Shown: positions 10,768 through 24,350 of the stretch, piece after piece
How the letters are laid out: each line of letters opens with the position of its first letter
How positions within the stretch are numbered: the stretch's first letter is position 1
Source of the DNA: Ophiodon elongatus
Taxonomy: Eukaryota; Chordata; Actinopteri; Perciformes; Hexagrammidae
NCBI GenBank assembly: GCA_016806645.1
Contig: JACSYO010000506.1
Span: 2,857,001-2,921,000, forward strand
Direction of reading: 5' to 3'
Length of the DNA stretch: 64,000 nt
Made by a program: the position numbers and the translations under genes
Notes under the pieces: model-generated
What the model was told of the DNA's origin: nothing
The model's input: the letters and a program-made list of their open reading frames with translations, nothing else
Databases searched by the model: none

Positions 10768-13243
10768 AAACCTACAAACGCCTTTGTCAATGTGCTTTCT
10801 GATGAGTTGTCCCTCTAATCTTTCCCTGTGTTGCCGGGGAGAACTGTGGCTGATCAGCAAATTGAGTTAAGTTGGTGTCCTTAAAAAGACCTTGGACCCG
10901 CAGACACAAAACAAAAAAACATTCAGATGTAGCTCGATACAAAGAGCTGCCAAATACAGTCTTACCATTGCAGGACTACAAGATATACTCAAAATACACA
11001 GTAAGTTGATATATTTTCATATTTAACAGTTTGTCCACACTATAAACTCATCTACACGGCACCCATTTTTTATATAAAAAAAAACCCATCATCAACAACA
11101 CGTCTCATTAGCATCTCGCCTGGAGTAAAAAGAAAAATAAATAATCCTGAGCACTCCTGGGACCACACAAGTGGTTCCGATTTCATGATTGAATTCACAA
11201 ACCCATTAAAAGCCAAACTGTCAAGGTAAGTTTCGGGTGGAATACATTGTTGTTGTTGCATGGATAGAGAGGAGAAGGCGAGATGACTAATGTCAGGACG
11301 GTAGTAAATTCAGTCAAGGACCATCTGTGGTGGAGAGCTGCCCTGATTAGCCCAAATAGTCTCCAAACGTGCTGGAGGCAAAACCAGCTGCAAGCACGTA
11401 TCCTGTCTCAGTGAGCCAACTGTGTCTTAGCGTGTACGTGTGTGTGTTTAAACAGAGTCTTACACACATTCCAAACAGAGCGGCTGTGTTTGCAAGGGAG
11501 AAAAAGGAGAAAGAAAGTTTCTTTTTCTGCGAGTGTACGCATACAAATGCGTGTGTGCCTGCTAAATCACCTCCCTATGAGACATTGTAGGTGTGTGTAG
11601 GTGACTGAGGTGAAGCGTTAATCACAACCTCTGGCAATGTATCTGTGAATATATGCGTATGAAAGTGGGACTCTACAGTCAACACCCAGGGGAGTGTGTA
11701 TTTGCTTACTTGCATCCTTAGACATGACTGATTAATATGTGCATATTATACTGAACTGTGTATAGCATTGTCCGGGACATCCAAAAGAACTCTTGTTGTT
11801 TTTGAGGCTTTGTACTGTAAATTACACTGATCTTGTTGAGTAAAAACAACAGTGTCCATCCAGAGGATTAGAAAGGCCTCATTTGCCTGCTGTTTTGTTT
11901 CCTGCAAGGGTCTCAATTGACATTCAGAGAGGAGAGGAGGGACTCAGCCCTAATTAGGTTGGCTCACACATTCCAAGATTCCACCAATCAATGGTCCTCT
12001 AATGGGCTGTCAGTCACACGACAAGGCCTGGGACAGGTCAGGGTCGCTAGAGGAATGCCTTAATTTCTCAGCAGAATGGGACAAAATAGGCCAGATAGGA
12101 GCCCGGCCAATGGGGGCAATTATAGAAAATGATGAGGTCCAATAGTGGGACGCGGCGCATAATGAGCTGCAGGATGGTGAAGGGGGTTACACTGTGAGCC
12201 TTTTAATCATTTAAACTTTCCCATGGTGGAAGTTCGGGCTTGCCTGCGGCTCTTTAGCTGTGTTTCTTCCTCTTTACGCTCCTTCTTTCACGATCACATT
12301 CAGGATGCAGACTCATTACGAACTTGCGCTAATCACGAGCAACAGTGAAAAGACGCACACGGAACGACTGACATCTGCACACCTTCTCTGCCTTTTATCT
12401 CCGTTGACACATGCATGGAACACCTGTCGCTGATGTAAAACAAAAGTCAGGAAAACAAACAGATGCTGTTTGTGGTATCAGCCTGTTCTTGAACAGCTTG
12501 TTTGTTCTGTAATTTCACGGAAGAAACAGATTCTGTGGTGCCGAAAAAATGGATGTAAATGCAGAACTATCGTGGATAAAATGCCTGTGGATATGCGGAG
12601 AAAGCTATGTCATTTTAAAACAAAAAAAACAAAAAAAAACTAAGCTTCTTGTCAAAGTGGAGACATGTTTTGTGTCATCAGTAATATGACACTGAGATTG
12701 TTTGGGGCACAACACTGACATCAAGGCTGTTGACATTTATTGTATTCCTCCTTACTTTGTCACAAACTCGATTTTATTGGCGACTGAATTGAAAATTCCC
12801 ATGGCGACTCCAGTTTTTGACAATCGCACACCACCGCATTGTGACAACTCCGGCTGAGATGGAATTAATCGTTTTTATTTAATCATGACATTGCTGGTGG
12901 GGATTGAATGACAGCTACTGAATAATTTACTCACGCACAAATGCAACAATTACAAGTTAAACACCACTGTAACAACAGGGATTTCACATGTTTCTTTCAT
13001 TTATCAAAGAAGGACATTTCAGTTGGGATTTTAAAGATGTTTTAAAATGACTATATTCAATATTTGTTTTATGAATACGATCGATCAAATGATTGCATAA
13101 TGTGAAATGTGCTTATGTTGGTCCAAGTCTGTCTCATGTGTATATAGGCAACAGTTTGCCAATATGTTCACCATAACAACTTAATAAGGCGTTGTCAGTG
13201 TCGTGTTTACGGATTGTTCCACTGTCTCAAAAACAAATACTAC
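10768..13243. other. Gene-free stretch with candidate conserved non-coding sequence
   Basis: No gene seen. About 11,930-12,240 is unique, moderately GC-rich and free of repeats, with CCTAATTAGG, CAATTA and TAATGAG homeodomain-like cores. It reads like a developmental enhancer, but conservation cannot be tested from one sequence. Confidence 0.35.
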
Positions 13244-13491
13244 ATACATTCAGCTGATGCTTTTATCCAACGTGACTTACAAGGAGTGCATTCATCATAC
13301 GCCGATGAACTGGGGCTGCCATGCAAGGTGCCGCCTGCCCATCAGAATCCTAGCTAACACCGTAGGCACAGAAACGAGAGCAATTTGGGGTTAAGCCCAA
13401 GGACACATCGACATGGACTAGTGGAGCTGGGGATTGAACCACCGATCCTCTGATTTAAGGATCGTGGCTCTACCAGTGAGCCACGGTCGCC
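13244..13491 (-). mobile_element. tRNA-derived SINE (V-SINE-like), degenerate
   Basis: Read on the minus strand, the head carries a pol III A box (TGGCTCACTGGTAGAGCC, plus-strand 13465-13482) and a B box (GGTTCAATCCCC, 13429-13440) at tRNA-like spacing. The body includes GTCGATGTGTCCTTGGGC and GATGGGCAGGCGGCACC, and the tail is TGTAAGTCACGTTGGATAAA with AGCATCAGCTGAATGT. That order matches SINEs widespread in teleosts. The tail position fits insertion by LINE-assisted target-primed reverse transcription. No clear target-site duplication remains, so the copy is probably old. Confidence 0.8.
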
Positions 13492-14639
13492 TTAAAGTGG
13501 CAAATCAGGCCAGGCCAAAATACTTGCGATTCACAATATTATCCAGATAATCATCAAAATTTGCTTAAAATGGCACAAAAACATACCTGAATCACTTTAC
13601 CTGACATTTGTGTTGCGTCACAGGGACATCTTTTTTTTTGTGAACATCCTTTTTAGTGAAAACAAACAATCTTAATTACGGTAACCATTATACATAAGGT
13701 CCCCCTGCATAAATAATACAATTAAAAAACATTGTCTGCTCTTTTTTTTTTTTTTTTTTTTACTTCTCTGCCAATGCTAGCGATCGAGACAGCTTTTTGA
13801 TGCCACACATGTATATAAGACAAGACATTTTAGAAATTGGACTCATCTTGAAAATAGGGAACATGTGCAAGAAAATTATATGCATTTTAAGTGTCATTGG
13901 GTCATTGGGTCAGATTGACAGACAACTTATTCTACAGCACATAACTGAAGAAGGCTGAAGCGTAATTAAAGCCTTCAGAGTTTCATGAGATGGCAGATGG
14001 CAGAATGAATGAAAAGCTTAAGAATCACTTCCAACATATTTATCCTCTTAAGTAAAACATAAAAAAAAAATGTGCAGAGAAGAGGAGGAGGAGTGACAAG
14101 TCGCAACGCCGCTTTACTGCAGTAAGTAATGAGGTTTACGGAAAATGTGATGTTAATTTAGAGAAGCACGAGCACTGCAGTAACAAGACTAGCAGCAATG
14201 AGATGGAGTCTCTGTAGCTATCCTCTCAACCGTGATTTCATTTGTGTGGAGTATTTACTGCAGGGCCTCCGAATTACTTCACAATCATATACAATCTTTA
14301 ACGTTTGTTCCTCATGCAGCATCTGTAAAGTGGATACGATCCAGTCTATGAAACGTTTTTATGTTTTTATCATTTTGTGAGAGTCCACTTGGTCTAAAAT
14401 TCCTCAAGTATCATCTTTCGAAAAAAGTTTGGCTGACTTGAGTTCTTGCCTTATATTTCTCAAACAGCTTAATTTCTTAATTTCAACATCAGGCTCTTCA
14501 TTTCATCATCACATTACAAGCCTTTGATCCGTCTAATATTTGCACATTTCCATACAATCTTTGTAGATTGATTGAGCAAGTTAAAGTTTTAAGACTGTTT
14601 CAGTAAGGAACTTGTATCTTTAAGATCGGAGCAAACATG

Positions 14640-14640
<1 letters not shown>
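13492..14640. other. Gene-free AT-rich stretch
   Basis: No gene seen. It holds a poly(T) tract at about 13741-13762 and otherwise unremarkable AT-rich DNA. Confidence 0.5.
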
Positions 14641-14642
<2 letters not shown>

Positions 14643-14729
<87 letters not shown>

Positions 14730-14773
14730 AATTTCATGCCTGAGGGACGAATACTACTTCTAGTTGAGAGAGA

Positions 14774-14828
<55 letters not shown>
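14643..14828. repeat. Two adjacent long microsatellites, (TG)n and (GA)n
   Basis: A nearly pure TG tract of about 43 units (14643-14728) is followed 37 bp later by a GA tract of about 31 units with one CA interruption (14766-14828). Confidence 0.97.
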
Positions 14829-14831
<3 letters not shown>

Positions 14832-17280
14832 CTTGGAACAGCAGCAAAGAAGCAGCCTACATTAAACAATCCTGGATCAGTTTCGTCATGCTGAGCTGAA
14901 GAAAAAAAAAAATCAGGCTGCAGCAGACTGTCATGGATAGAAAGATGTACATGTTGAGTTCCACAGGTTAATGTCTCCCTGGCTAAAAGTGAGCGGCGAT
15001 AATATGTAGGAGCCGTACTACCCATTACTCCCCATTGTCGTAGAGGAGGCTGCACTGTGCTGAGTTGGCAGTGCTCGGTGCAGGAGATTACATTAATATA
15101 GGCCACTATGCCTCTCCCTAAGCATTCACAGCACTTTGCAATGTGTAGAGTGGAAGAGAGGAGGGTGTGGGGGTGTTGGGGGTGGGGGGGGCGAAGCTCA
15201 GGAGCAGAGGCCAGCTGGGTAATAATGAGAGGTCCTGTATGAGGCTAATATGAGCTAATCTGTGTCTTCTATGATCTATTCCAATCTAATCAGCCTCTTT
15301 CCCATGTAGGCCATTTGTCAATGCATTAACATGGGACCTGCTAATGAAGTTGACGACAGACAGGCTGCCTTCCTGGCCGGGACTAGTCTGATGTAATTAC
15401 GCCTTAACAGAAGCCCAGCCGCTCTGTCCAGCTCGTAATACTCCTCCTCTAAACTCTTGTCCAGACCACTGATTTGTTCACAGTCCTATGTTTTAAGGTC
15501 AGGTATGAGCTAGTAATAGCAGCCTAGTACACGTTACTGTGTAATCAGCAATCTTTGGCTATTTAGGACCTTTAAAGAGTAACTTAACATAAACGCTTTG
15601 TTCCTCCTGCCCTCCGGTGTTCACCTTGCTGCAGGGATGTAAAGGTGAACTCCAGAATCCAGACACATACATCACAGTTGGGTGAGCAACAAAGAAGGAA
15701 GTGAAACACTGCTTTCACTCTCATTTTAGCTCTGTTCGAGTCTTCGCCGTCTCCTGAGAGAAACGTCTGGGTCTTTAGGTAAAATGCTAAATGCACAACG
15801 CACCCTCAAAAGGTACGTTATCTTACGAAAAGTTATTTTTGCGCTCTCCTACGAACGTACAGCAACACGTGTCAATTTCCGCTTGTTACATGCATACAGC
15901 CTTTTCAGAATAATCTTCACAGGAATCAATTTTGTTAGGTTTAACTACTTGCTTTGATCTGGGTCAAAATAAGTACGGAAGTAGTGTTAAGGTCCGGTGA
16001 TTAACCTCCTCCTTATGCAGGGTTTGTCACTCCATATAGTTCCTGGTTCACAATTACGTGGATTACATCCAAATTGATTTTGTGAGTTATATATGAATTA
16101 CTTTTCGTAAACCATGGCTACGGACGCTATGCTCGCCAACTAGTTGCTGACTTTGTCTACCGAAGCTGAAAGATGCCAAGATGCTCTGAAGAGGTGAGGA
16201 GAACTGCGGGGTCGAGTGATAATAATTCTGTGTCGGTCATTAAGAGCAACCCGCTTTCACATTACGCATTTGACCCATTGTTCGTATGAAAAAAAATATT
16301 GATAAGAGCAGCTTTAAAGATTCATAACACAAGGAATTGAATGTTTCATGACTTCAGCTGAGATGAAAGCTCCGTACCAAACTTGTGGCTGGGTTTCACT
16401 TTCAGCTTTATTGTATAGAATTTATTGCTGCTCAAGCGCTCTGATCTGCCGTGTTGACAGGAGCGATTACGTGACAAGTTGTTCCTCAGACGTAATAAAG
16501 TGTCATTCATGGCCAGTATATATCGTAAGTCTGACAAAATTTGATTGCAGGGTCACTCTTTGTCTCCCTTAATCACTGGCTCACTCAAACGCTCTTCACT
16601 TCCATCATCCCTTTTCCCCCTCCGGTCTTCTTCTTTCTTTATTTACTCACTCAGACTCAGTCACTCCACGTTTATCTTTGATTTCCTTTCCCTCTCTTCC
16701 TCCCCCCCGCCCCCTCTTTATTTTACTGAATCACAGACTGATTTTATGCTCTCGCATCCTTCTAGCTTACCTCGGAACCTTTTTTCCTTCACTCGCATCC
16801 TTTGCTTACTCACTCATCCATTTTCTCCCTCCCTGCTATATTCCCCCTCTCTCCATCTGTTCTACTTCCACTTGCTTCCTTCATCCATCCTTGTCACTTT
16901 GACTTCAGCTTCCTTTTGTACTCCTTTGCCTCAAACACCGTTGCCAGCTGCTTACTCCACTCCTCTTATCCCTCTGTGATGCTTTCCTGCTCTCACTCCC
17001 TCTAATGATGCACTCTTTTACTCACTTTTCTGGTTTTTCTTTCCCCTCTTTGCTCCGGCTCTCCCTGACATCCCCCTGCCTCACATCTATTATTCTCCCT
17101 CTCTCCCACTTCTTTCTGTACACCCCTTACTCTACTCCTATATATTCTTCAATGTCTCTCTGTCGCTCTCTCTCTCCTTCCTTCCATTCACTCTGAGCGA
17201 TGGCTCTATTGATTCTCTCTGTGATGATATTGCCCAAGGACAACCACAGGGCAGAAAAACCTCTTTAACTTATCGGAGTG
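14829..17280. other. Gene-free stretch, candidate enhancer and pyrimidine-rich block
   Basis: No gene seen. About 15,190-15,460 is unique sequence rich in TAAT/ATTA cores (for example GATGTAATTACGCC) and could be a conserved non-coding element. About 16,560-17,200 is strongly C/T-biased on the plus strand, which creates several spurious open frames. Confidence 0.35.
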
Positions 17281-17567
17281 TCTGTGTGTACAGTGTGTGT
17301 GTATGTGTGTGTGTGTGTGTGGGTGTGTGTGTGTAGGTGTGTGTGTATGTGTGTGTGTGTGTGTCTGTGTGTGTGTCTGTGTGTGTGTAACCACAGGCCA
17401 GTTTAACTTTTAGGAGTCATCGCCAATCACATGTCACAAAACAGCCTGTAGCCTATTTGTGTTGTGTAGATGTGTGTGTGTGTGTGTCTGTTTCTATGTA
17501 GGTGTGGAGATTTTTAGCCCAGCTCAGTGTCTGTCAGTATCATGTGTTCATGTGAAGACTGCAGATA

Positions 17568-17640
<73 letters not shown>
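17281..17640. repeat. (TG)n microsatellite cluster
   Basis: An interrupted TG array lies at 17281-17388 and a pure tract of about 35 TG units at 17571-17640, with unique sequence between them. Confidence 0.95.
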
Positions 17641-17645
<5 letters not shown>

Positions 17646-18823
17646 TGGGGTTGAGAAGAAGTTAAAAGAAGCTAAAAGTTGTGTCCTCTAGCTGAGCCAG
17701 TCTCATGTTGGGGTGTGGCCACGAGTCTCCAACTGGCTTCATGGCCAGACATCAGAAGCTATCAGTCTGTGTTTGTGATAATCCCCCCAACCCCCCTCAC
17801 ACACCCCCCTCGCTCTTGGAAAGCCTTCTGTACTATTGGCTTGAACAACAGGTGGACGACTGCCGTCATAGATGCAGATGCTTCTAAAGTAGCCAGATTG
17901 CTTGCGCACGCTTCCTGCAATCTGCATAACACACCCTAAGTCAAATGCGCGCACACACACACAGATACACACAAGAACCGAGGCATGATACATAACCAGA
18001 CCCTCACACCCACACGTGTGCGCACTTGTTATCAGAAGAGATACCAGGAGAGGGAATAAACAATAAAAGAAAGCAGAGTCTGCAAACTTTTTTTTTTTTT
18101 TTGCTCCCTTGGTGTACATTTATTTAAGTTCCCTGACATTTTGAGCTGCACAGCATATATTTATTCAATTCCCTAAAAATGAACCTGCAGTGGTGGCTAT
18201 TGTAGAAATTCCGCCTTGCGTGCAGCTATCCCGCATTAGTACTGCAGGATAGCTACAAGGAAGCAATTTGTTTTGGTTACAGCATTCACCCCGTAAGTAC
18301 AGCAGTCGAAATATGTCTTCCCCACTTCATCTGTATTCATCCCCAAGGGCCGCATTTAATTCAGTTATGTAATGTTGAGCTGGAAAAGTAACTGTCCATA
18401 AACCTCGAAAGCCATTGAGAACATGCAGGAAATAAGCTGAATAAGCTAGAAAGAATTCCTATCATTTCACACTACAAATTAAGAACGTGAAATGAAAAAA
18501 GAATACTGCACAATTTAATACACAGAAAGAAATTATGTATTCACAACGCATGATCAGTTGTGCCTTTTCATTCCCCAATTACCTTGGAAGATTTCACTTG
18601 TGAGCTTGCTGTTCACTGATAAGGTTTCACAACATGTGAACCACTTGTTAGTGGAGAGAGAATCCTTTTCTTTCTTTCTTTCTTTAATATGTCAGCCTTC
18701 ATTTTATATTAAAAAAAATATTGTTGATGAGTTCACATGATGTTCTTCACTCATTTTTAGTCTTGGGGGGTTACAATCACAGTCTTGACCACTGAGAGGG
18801 AAGTAAGATAGCTTCTAGCTAGA
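17641..18823. other. Gene-free stretch
   Basis: No gene or recognised element seen. It includes a short CA-rich patch near 17950-18020, a poly(T) run near 18090 and a (TTTC)n patch near 18667-18685. Confidence 0.5.
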
Positions 18824-19265
18824 TGCAACCTCCATTTATGGAAAGTGAAGCCAATGCTTAAGTGCCTTAAACCTGCATTCTTTCTAATGGTCATCAGGCG
18901 GCGACTCGTCTGGTTGCTAAAAGAAGGCTGATTGTATAGAAGTCTATGAGAAAATGACCCTACTTCTCACTTTTATTACCTCAGTAAACATTGGAAACAT
19001 GAGTTTATGGTCTCAATCGCTAGTTTCAAGTCTTCAGCATGATGTTCATTTAGTAAATTATAGTCCTATTTAGAGTGAAATAGATCATAAAGCAGGTAAT
19101 GGTTTAGGCCGTGGCTACTCAGGCTGTCGTATTCAGCATTCGGTTGTACTTGTAGCTCCATTCTCGTGTCACTTCCGGTTCCAAAAAAAATCAAGACGGC
19201 GACGGACAAAATGTCGAACTCGAGGCTTCAAAATGTCCAAAAATAGAATGGGTGACTTCATTCAG
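18824..19265 (+). mobile_element. Dispersed repeat family A, copy 2 (longest)
   Basis: This copy contains both ends of the family. The first half (GCAACCTCC, AAGTGAAGCCAATG, GCATTCTTTCTAATGG, CAGCATGATGTTCATTTA) matches the reverse complement of 43913-44363. The last 80 bp (TCAAGACGGCGACGGACAAA, CTTCAAAATGTCC, GGGTGACTTCATT) match the reverse complement of 7936-8050. It is non-coding, and no target-site duplication was recognised. Confidence 0.75.
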
Positions 19266-19812
19266 ACAAACTTCTTGGACAAAGATTCAATCATTCTTCT
19301 ACTGTTTAACTTTTCTGAAGTGTTGAGTAAAATATTATTCACTCACTAATCAATTTTCCTGAGGCCGCCAATGCCTCACCCGCTAATCTTTAGTTTGTAT
19401 TTAACGATACCTCTCGTCCGTGATGATGCATGATTGTTTTTTTTGTAACTCCATTAACAATATAGGATGACCATTTCTTATACTCTACACATCAGGTACT
19501 GACAACTTCCTGCTTGTACAAATCAAAACATTTCTAGGAGGGAACTGTGCGCAACTGTTGGGATCAAATACTTATGATTCTGGGTGATAGGGTGTTACGG
19601 GATGAACGTTTACTTGTATGCTTTGCTTAAAGCTAAAAAAAAAACGAGCATGACCCAAGCCATGTTTAATTTGTAACACCTCCTGAGATATGGTGTACAA
19701 TAATTGCTCTGAACCACAGGCGGTTTGGCTATTTTTCCAGGATAAGATAACATAGTGCAAGGTCTAATGGAGTTCCCGCGGAGAGCAGAGAGAAATAGGG
19801 CCGCAGAGAGAA

Positions 19813-19914
<102 letters not shown>

Positions 19915-22084
19915 CAAATGGAAGAGAAAGACGGAGTATGTGTGTGATAAAGGGAAAACCCTCAATCTTTACCTTATTCACGCTGTGGCTGGCATGCGCC
20001 CACACGCAGTGCCCACACACATTCACACTCATCCTCATGTGTTCACTCACACACTAAGTTTCTGTCACACACATATGACCACGCGTGCCTGCATGGCTGT
20101 GCACACATATACACTCTCTCCGTTCTAAGCCAATAATACAAAGTGGGAGCATGCGTAAATTCTTGTCAGTAGCAGCAGCTTGTCTCGTGAAGGTCAGAGC
20201 ACAGTTTCTCAGCGAGCCTGCCGTTTGACAGATCCCCGCTTCCTCCACCTACATCTGTGCACAGTCCGCTTCTTCCTGTTCCTCTTCTTCACATTTTCAT
20301 TTCTTGCTTCTGGTTTTCATTCATTCTCCTCGCCGCTTCCCTTTCATTCATTCATCTCCCAATTTCCTCCTCTTCCCTGCCTTTAAGTTCTCCTCCGTCC
20401 TCTTCCTCTGTGCTATTCTCCCTTCTTCTTAGGGGGGAGGGGTGGATTCTTTGAACCGGAACTCCCTTTTTCTACTTTTCTTTTTCGGCCGTGTGAGTCT
20501 CACCTCTGTCTCCGCTCTGCTTTTACAGCTTCTCTTTGATCTGCAGCCAACTTCTACTCACTGTCGCGGCCCTCTCCTTGCAGATAGGGTCTGTGATTCT
20601 CTGTCTTCCTCTTCTTCTGTCACTTTCTCACTCTGTGTCACAATCCTTCTATTGAAGACCGGGATAGCGAAAGTTTCCCTTTAATGATAAAACGGAGTAC
20701 ACAAGTATGTTTGAGCAGCGAATGTAAATGCTCTTCTTCCACTAATCCCACTGTATCGCCACTGCTGTCCCCTCTCTCTTTAAACTTTATCCCAGTGTAT
20801 GCGTGTGTGTGTGATCTAAGGATGCTGTGTGTGTGTCTATCAGACGCAGAGCTAATTGAGGTCATTGGTGGTGCACATGCTGAAGCAGGGAGACGGCGAA
20901 AAAAAGAAAAAAAAGAAAAGAAGCCCACAGCTTTGAACCTTCTCTCTGCTCAGCACACTGCCAAAAAAATCCCCCACCCCCCCTCTCTCTCATCATACAC
21001 TAATAACACACAAACGCGCACGCAGGAAGGCACACACTTTTAATATGTGACCAAACAGAAGCTTTTAATCCTTGGATTTTAGCGAAGCAGTGGATGTGTG
21101 TTTGCGCGCCTGTGGCCGTCTTTGTAAATGAATCTGAGGGTTTGTAAGGTACTCCTATGAGGTATGGTCTAGAAATGAAAATAAATCAGAGAATGCTACA
21201 TCCTCTTATAACCTGGGGGTGTTTTTGTCCTTCTGCTAGTGTCAATAACCACACACACAGACACGCACAGACACACACACACACACACACACGCAGTCAC
21301 ACACATCAAATATAACCTCTCCACCCCACCACAGTGCTCTAGGGACAGCTGATGGGGACTGATAACTTACTGAAATGGAAGAATAAACCAAACGGTCAGT
21401 GTTCATTTGAAGACCGGTGCTTCCATTCAACCCAAAGAAGTTCAGAAAGCTCCCAGGACAATTATCCTAAGCGAAGCAACATGTTGGGAAACGCACACAC
21501 CAAGAGCTTTGTACACGTATTGTAGACAAATAGGATTGCAGGTCTTTTTGTGCGGGAGCCACAGGGAATTTGAGTCAAACGTTAAAAGCAGTGGAATGAG
21601 AGGAGCGCACGACATACCTGAATACCCCTGGGAGCTGGTCCCATGTCACCCCATTAACTTGTTTACTTCTCAAAGTTACGGCCCACCTTCCAAATACTTG
21701 GTCAAGAGACACATCCGGAGGAGGTTAATGTTTTTGTTTTCCCTTCAACACTTATTGGCAACGGAACTCAGGCAAAACGAATATGAAGGCGGTAGTGTCC
21801 AGTACCCATCCTCCTTTTTACATTTCATCTTTTTTCTACCGTTGTTCTTTCTTGCATCGTAAACCTTGTGCAAACTGCTGTGGCAGTACTGTATTTAATG
21901 GAGTTGCAAAATAATTGGGAACAAAACGCTGCACCATAGCTGTTGAATTCATCCAAAGTTGACCCAGAATCTTACAGTGAAATGATGCAGACATCTGAAT
22001 GCGACAGCAAGTTCCTGCAAAGTAATCTATATCTTTCACTCATCTTCCATTTATCAGCACTGTGATTGGATGTTTCTTACTGTG

Positions 22085-22106
22085 ATGCTTCCTGGGAATT
22101 GTAGTT
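22085..22106 (-). promoter_or_regulatory. ZNF143/Staf-like binding site
   Basis: Read on the minus strand, the site is ACTACAATTCCCAGGAAGC, which matches the well-known ZNF143 (Staf) core ACTACAATTCCCAG almost perfectly. Such sites normally sit at promoters or chromatin-loop anchors. No gene was found close by, so function is inferred from the motif alone. Confidence 0.5.
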
Positions 22107-24109
22107 GGCGTCTCTCCTTACGTATTTAGGACACAAGCCTCTAGATTTGAGTTTTTAGTCTATGCTTGAACAGAGACAGGAGTAATAATATAGAAATCCA
22201 TGCATCTTGATGTGCCTGAAATCCCATACTTGGATCACTTGACAACAATGGAAATGGAAAATCTCCATTACAACTGAGCAACTCCATCCTCTGATGCCAC
22301 AAGATGAGGCTGGAACATTTTCAGCAACTGGAGCAGAAGTACTTCACCTTTTATTTGGGTAAATAATATCATATATTGTATGTACATTCACGCCTATGAA
22401 GTGCTCTGGATGCCTGAAATAACTCTATTCTATATAATAATCTATACTTTACTCTATTATGGTCCTGCCAATAAGGAATATCTGAATTTGGAAAAAAATA
22501 CAAAATAAAAGATACACACACTTTCATTGGCAAGCTCCACTCATGATGCATCTCCTTCAGGCACTGCTGCATCATTTCTTATGCATAAGACAATTTAGAT
22601 CATTGATTAGCAGTCTGCAGAGGCAGACAATGCATGGGGAGCACGGGGTCACAGGGTAGGAAATAGCCACGGGCTCACAGCAGAAATTATATTGTAAACT
22701 GCTGTCGCCACGGGCACGAGGTGCCGCCACACACATTGACAACCATTCATCATACAAGCAAAACATTAATTAGAACCATTCACAATTAAGCTATAAAATG
22801 ACGATGAATGGATATTGATCTCACGGGAGGAAAAAATAGTCAACACTCTCCACATGACCAGCACAAATACATCAAGCTTACTTCTGAGATCAATACCATG
22901 ACTCATATTAGCTGTGAGTAGTGTCCACATGCAAGTCACGGTCAAGAATTTGAAAACAGATGGTTGGCTGATGTCAGTGGCCTAATATTCCTCATATCGT
23001 TACCGTCGCTATGACATGCTACAATGAAGCAATAATCAATTTCCAGGCATCAGGCCAGCTGGAAGATGTTTATGATGTGTTTTTACTACCACACCGAGGG
23101 ACGGAATAATAGCCTGCTGGGTATGTTTGTTTCGCACAGAGCCCTGTATTGATCTGCTGGTGTGAACTCACTCTGTCAGACAATTAGTAAAAAACTGATC
23201 CCAATGGATAAAAGTTGCTTCTAATGAGAATCGTGATTCCTTCCCGGTAAATCTAATTTGGAAATCCTGCTTGCTTGAAAAATTGTTTGCTACCCATATT
23301 GACGGATTGAGAGGCATAAATAAGAGCGGTGTATAATACAACCCATCGGGAGATTGAGTTGTATGCATTGAAAAGTTCTTCGTATTTCATTCATGAGTCT
23401 CCCTCCGCGCTGGAACCGATTCACAGCAGGAGTTAAAGGGAATCAATAATCTTGCCATAGAAATTCTTACATCAAAGACAGAAATTTCTCCAACTGTAAA
23501 GATTATTAAGTAGATATCTGGCTGACGTGTACTTTAACTATTTTGCAGCAATCCAATTAATTTCTGCAGTTCAGAAATAGTTACAGCCACTTTGAGACTT
23601 GCTTCATTAACCACAGGCATTAATTTCCACTTTTAAATCCTCATGTTGAATGCCGCTCCATAAAGCGCCGTGTTGCTTAACGCTAGCTGTTTTTTTGTGC
23701 TCCGAGGGCGCTCCACTAGATGTTATTTATGCCCAGTGTTATCAAACCGCATGCAGTTTAGGAACATTTTAGTTTCTGCTCAGCCAACAGGGAAGTTAGC
23801 TCAGCGCTCGTAACGCCTTGATAACAATCCTTCCAGAATGAAACTCGAGTCTTGGATGATTTTGCGCAGTAAATTATCTGAATATACAAGGAACAACATT
23901 TACAAGTGTGTTGTAAACAACTTTTACACAAGATCCGATTGTCCGACAATACTATAAAAGACAAACTCTAAATCATCTAAAAGCCATATAATTTCCTTAC
24001 GACCAGTGCTGCTTCGCTTTCTCTTGCAGTCCCTGCTCTTCATCAGATTATTAGGAGCTCTCCTCTCGTCTCTTCGAAGTAAAATAGAGAACAAAATGAT
24101 CTCCTAAAA

Positions 24110-24350
24110 TCCCTTTTAGTTCGACATTTTGAGAAATACGCTTATGTGCTGTCTTGCAGAGAGTTGATCGACCCGCTCCGTATGAAGACATAAAAGGTTC
24201 ATTCTAAGGTAACAAAAACACAACAATTCTTATTTCAGGTTACACTTAAGGAAAGCATATCAATAATATATGTCTCCCCCATATCCGCACTTCTAAAGCT
24301 CATTAATTAACACATTATATCTCACTTGTTTAATCCTTACAAAAGAATGT
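24110..24350 (+). mobile_element. Dispersed repeat family C, composite copy
   Basis: The markers are GACATTTTGAGAAATACGCTT near the start and TCTAAAGCTCATTAATTAAC with ATATCTCACTTGTTTAATCC near the end, a motif order I recognise from abundant fish repeats. The middle (AAGGTTCATTCTAAGGTAAC) resembles a different fish repeat, suggesting nested insertion. It is non-coding. Confidence 0.5.

Noticed and set aside
13429..13491. A- and B-box sequence as a functional tRNA gene
   Set aside because: It lacks a credible acceptor stem and is joined to a SINE body and tail, so it is the tRNA-derived SINE head.
21407..21862. 151-codon plus-strand open frame
   Set aside because: No recognisable domain, no splice or homology support, and composition like its non-coding surroundings. 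Part of it (AAGCGAAGCAACATGTTGGG) looks like repeat-type sequence.
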